A stretch of 36,236 nt of DNA, taken from an uncultured bacterium (GTDB taxonomy: Bacteria; Bacillota_I; Bacilli_A; RFN20; CAG-826). The notes under the pieces are model-generated. The model made no database searches, was not told the origin of the DNA, and saw nothing but the letters and a program-made list of their open reading frames with translations. This document shows positions 35,702 through 36,236 of the stretch, in pieces (the stretch's first letter is position 1; each line of letters begins with the position of its first letter). The position numbers were made by a program, and so were the translations under genes. Location: contig CASEYK010000038.1 of NCBI GenBank assembly GCA_949292105.1, positions 1 to 36,236 of the forward strand, in the 5' to 3' direction.

Positions 35702-36236
35702 TTATTTCTTTAAGGCTAATCCCACAATGGTTTCAACGTGAAACGACCTAGGAAACATATCAACTGGTTGAACTGCTTGTATTTCGTAATCATTAATTAA
35801 GTATGCAAGGTCTCTTGCTAGAGTGGCGGGATCACAAGAAATATAGATAATCTTTTTTGGTTTATTTTTTAATAGTGAGAATAAAAATTCTTTGGTTGAT
35901 CCTTTTCTCGGAGGGTCAAGTATCACAACATCAAATTTATGATTTGTTTCAAATAAATACTTAGTACAATCTTCACAGACAGGTGTCATGTTCTTAATAT
36001 TGTTTAATTTGATGTTGTCTTTCATGTTATCCACCGCTTCTCTAACAACTTCAACTGAAGTCACATGCTTTGCATATTGACTAGCGATAGCACCGATGCT
36101 GCCAACGCCGGCATAGGCATCAAGCACTTCGTCTTCTTTTGAAAGCTGTGCCAATTCAAAAGCTTTAGAATAAAGAACTTCTGTCTGGCTTGGATGAACT
36201 TGAAAGAACGACTTAGATGATATATTGAATGTAACA
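35702..36236 (-). CDS. rlmD: 23S rRNA (uracil-C5)-methyltransferase RlmD/RumA family, 5' end outside window
   Basis: The C-terminal about 178 residues of a TrmA/RlmD-type enzyme, which methylates uracil C5 in RNA (U1939 of 23S rRNA for RlmD) using S-adenosylmethionine. Reading in from the right edge: SKSFFQVHPSQTEVLYSKAF, the SAM motif VLDAYAGVGSIG, then VVILDPPRKGS (motif IV), YISCDPATLARDLAYL with the catalytic cysteine, and FHVETIVGLALKK with the base E at the end. The gene continues beyond 36236. It is a chromosomal core gene and a known entry site for integrative elements in Firmicutes; here accessory DNA begins right after its stop. Confidence 0.92.
   Translation of the reverse strand, partial: VTFNISSKSFFQVHPSQTEVLYSKAFELAQLSKEDEVLDAYAGVGSIGAIASQYAKHVTSVEVVREAVDNMKDNIKLNNIKNMTPVCEDCTKYLFETNHKFDVVILDPPRKGSTKEFLFSLLKNKPKKIIYISCDPATLARDLAYLINDYEIQAVQPVDMFPRSFHVETIVGLALKK

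Noticed and set aside
1-36236. CRISPR arrays, tRNA or rRNA genes
   Set aside because: No regularly spaced repeat units and no tRNA-like cloverleaf or rRNA sequence were noticed on either strand when reading by eye; a covariance-model search would settle the tRNA question.

Overview
The window is low-GC bacterial DNA using the standard code: TGA, TAG and TAA all end genes. Shine-Dalgarno sites of the AGGAGG type are common, and the family mix (Sau3AI/DpnII-like restriction genes, a large serine recombinase, RlmD) suggests a Firmicute/Bacilli or a Mollicutes-related gut lineage. The species cannot be named from sequence alone. Almost the whole window is a defence island lying downstream of the conserved rRNA methyltransferase gene rlmD, which runs off the right edge.

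Left part (0.1-8.4 kb): a restriction-modification cluster. A Sau3AI/MutH-like endonuclease starts a minus-strand operon that continues with an SF1 helicase-nuclease, a MazG-like nucleotide pyrophosphohydrolase and a DUF2075 NTPase. The C5-cytosine methyltransferase is divergent on the plus strand. The expected target is GATC by family resemblance. Next (8.5-12.7 kb) come a uracil-DNA-glycosylase-like protein, a Fic protein, and a PrrC/RloC-like AAA ATPase gene broken by one in-frame TAG codon. A decayed small gene and a short copy of the 3' end of rlmD form a scar at 12.8-13.3 kb.

Centre (13.3-25.6 kb): the most interesting locus, a compact six-gene minus-strand operon. The order is Xre-type regulator, a 955-residue protein of unknown family, a 1786-residue DEAH helicase ending in a DUF1998 zinc domain, a NERD-UvrD-type nuclease-helicase, a half macro domain fused to an McrC-like nuclease, and a DUF2971 protein. 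Neighbouring genes overlap by 8 bases or are separated by 11, 2, 2 and 2 bases. The large helicase and its long unknown partner recall Druantia type III and other YprA/DUF1998 helicase defence systems, but the three extra genes and the macro-McrC fusion make this an unusual candidate system.

Right part (25.7-36.2 kb): a truncated Xre gene, two small plus-strand genes, a DpnII-like operon whose endonuclease is frameshifted in an A8 tract and has no adjacent methylase, and a large serine recombinase with an 18-base palindrome in front of it. A four-base-overlap operon follows (soluble FtsH-like protease, MATE-type transporter, DEDDh exonuclease), then a small HTH-like gene, a DUF5677-like gene and rlmD. 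The rlmD-like fragment at 13.2 kb and rlmD itself at 35.7 kb point the same way and bracket the recombinase and the central operon. This fits a mobile element that entered the 3' end of rlmD and displaced the old gene end; it is inference from these two sites. No rRNA, tRNA or CRISPR array was seen.
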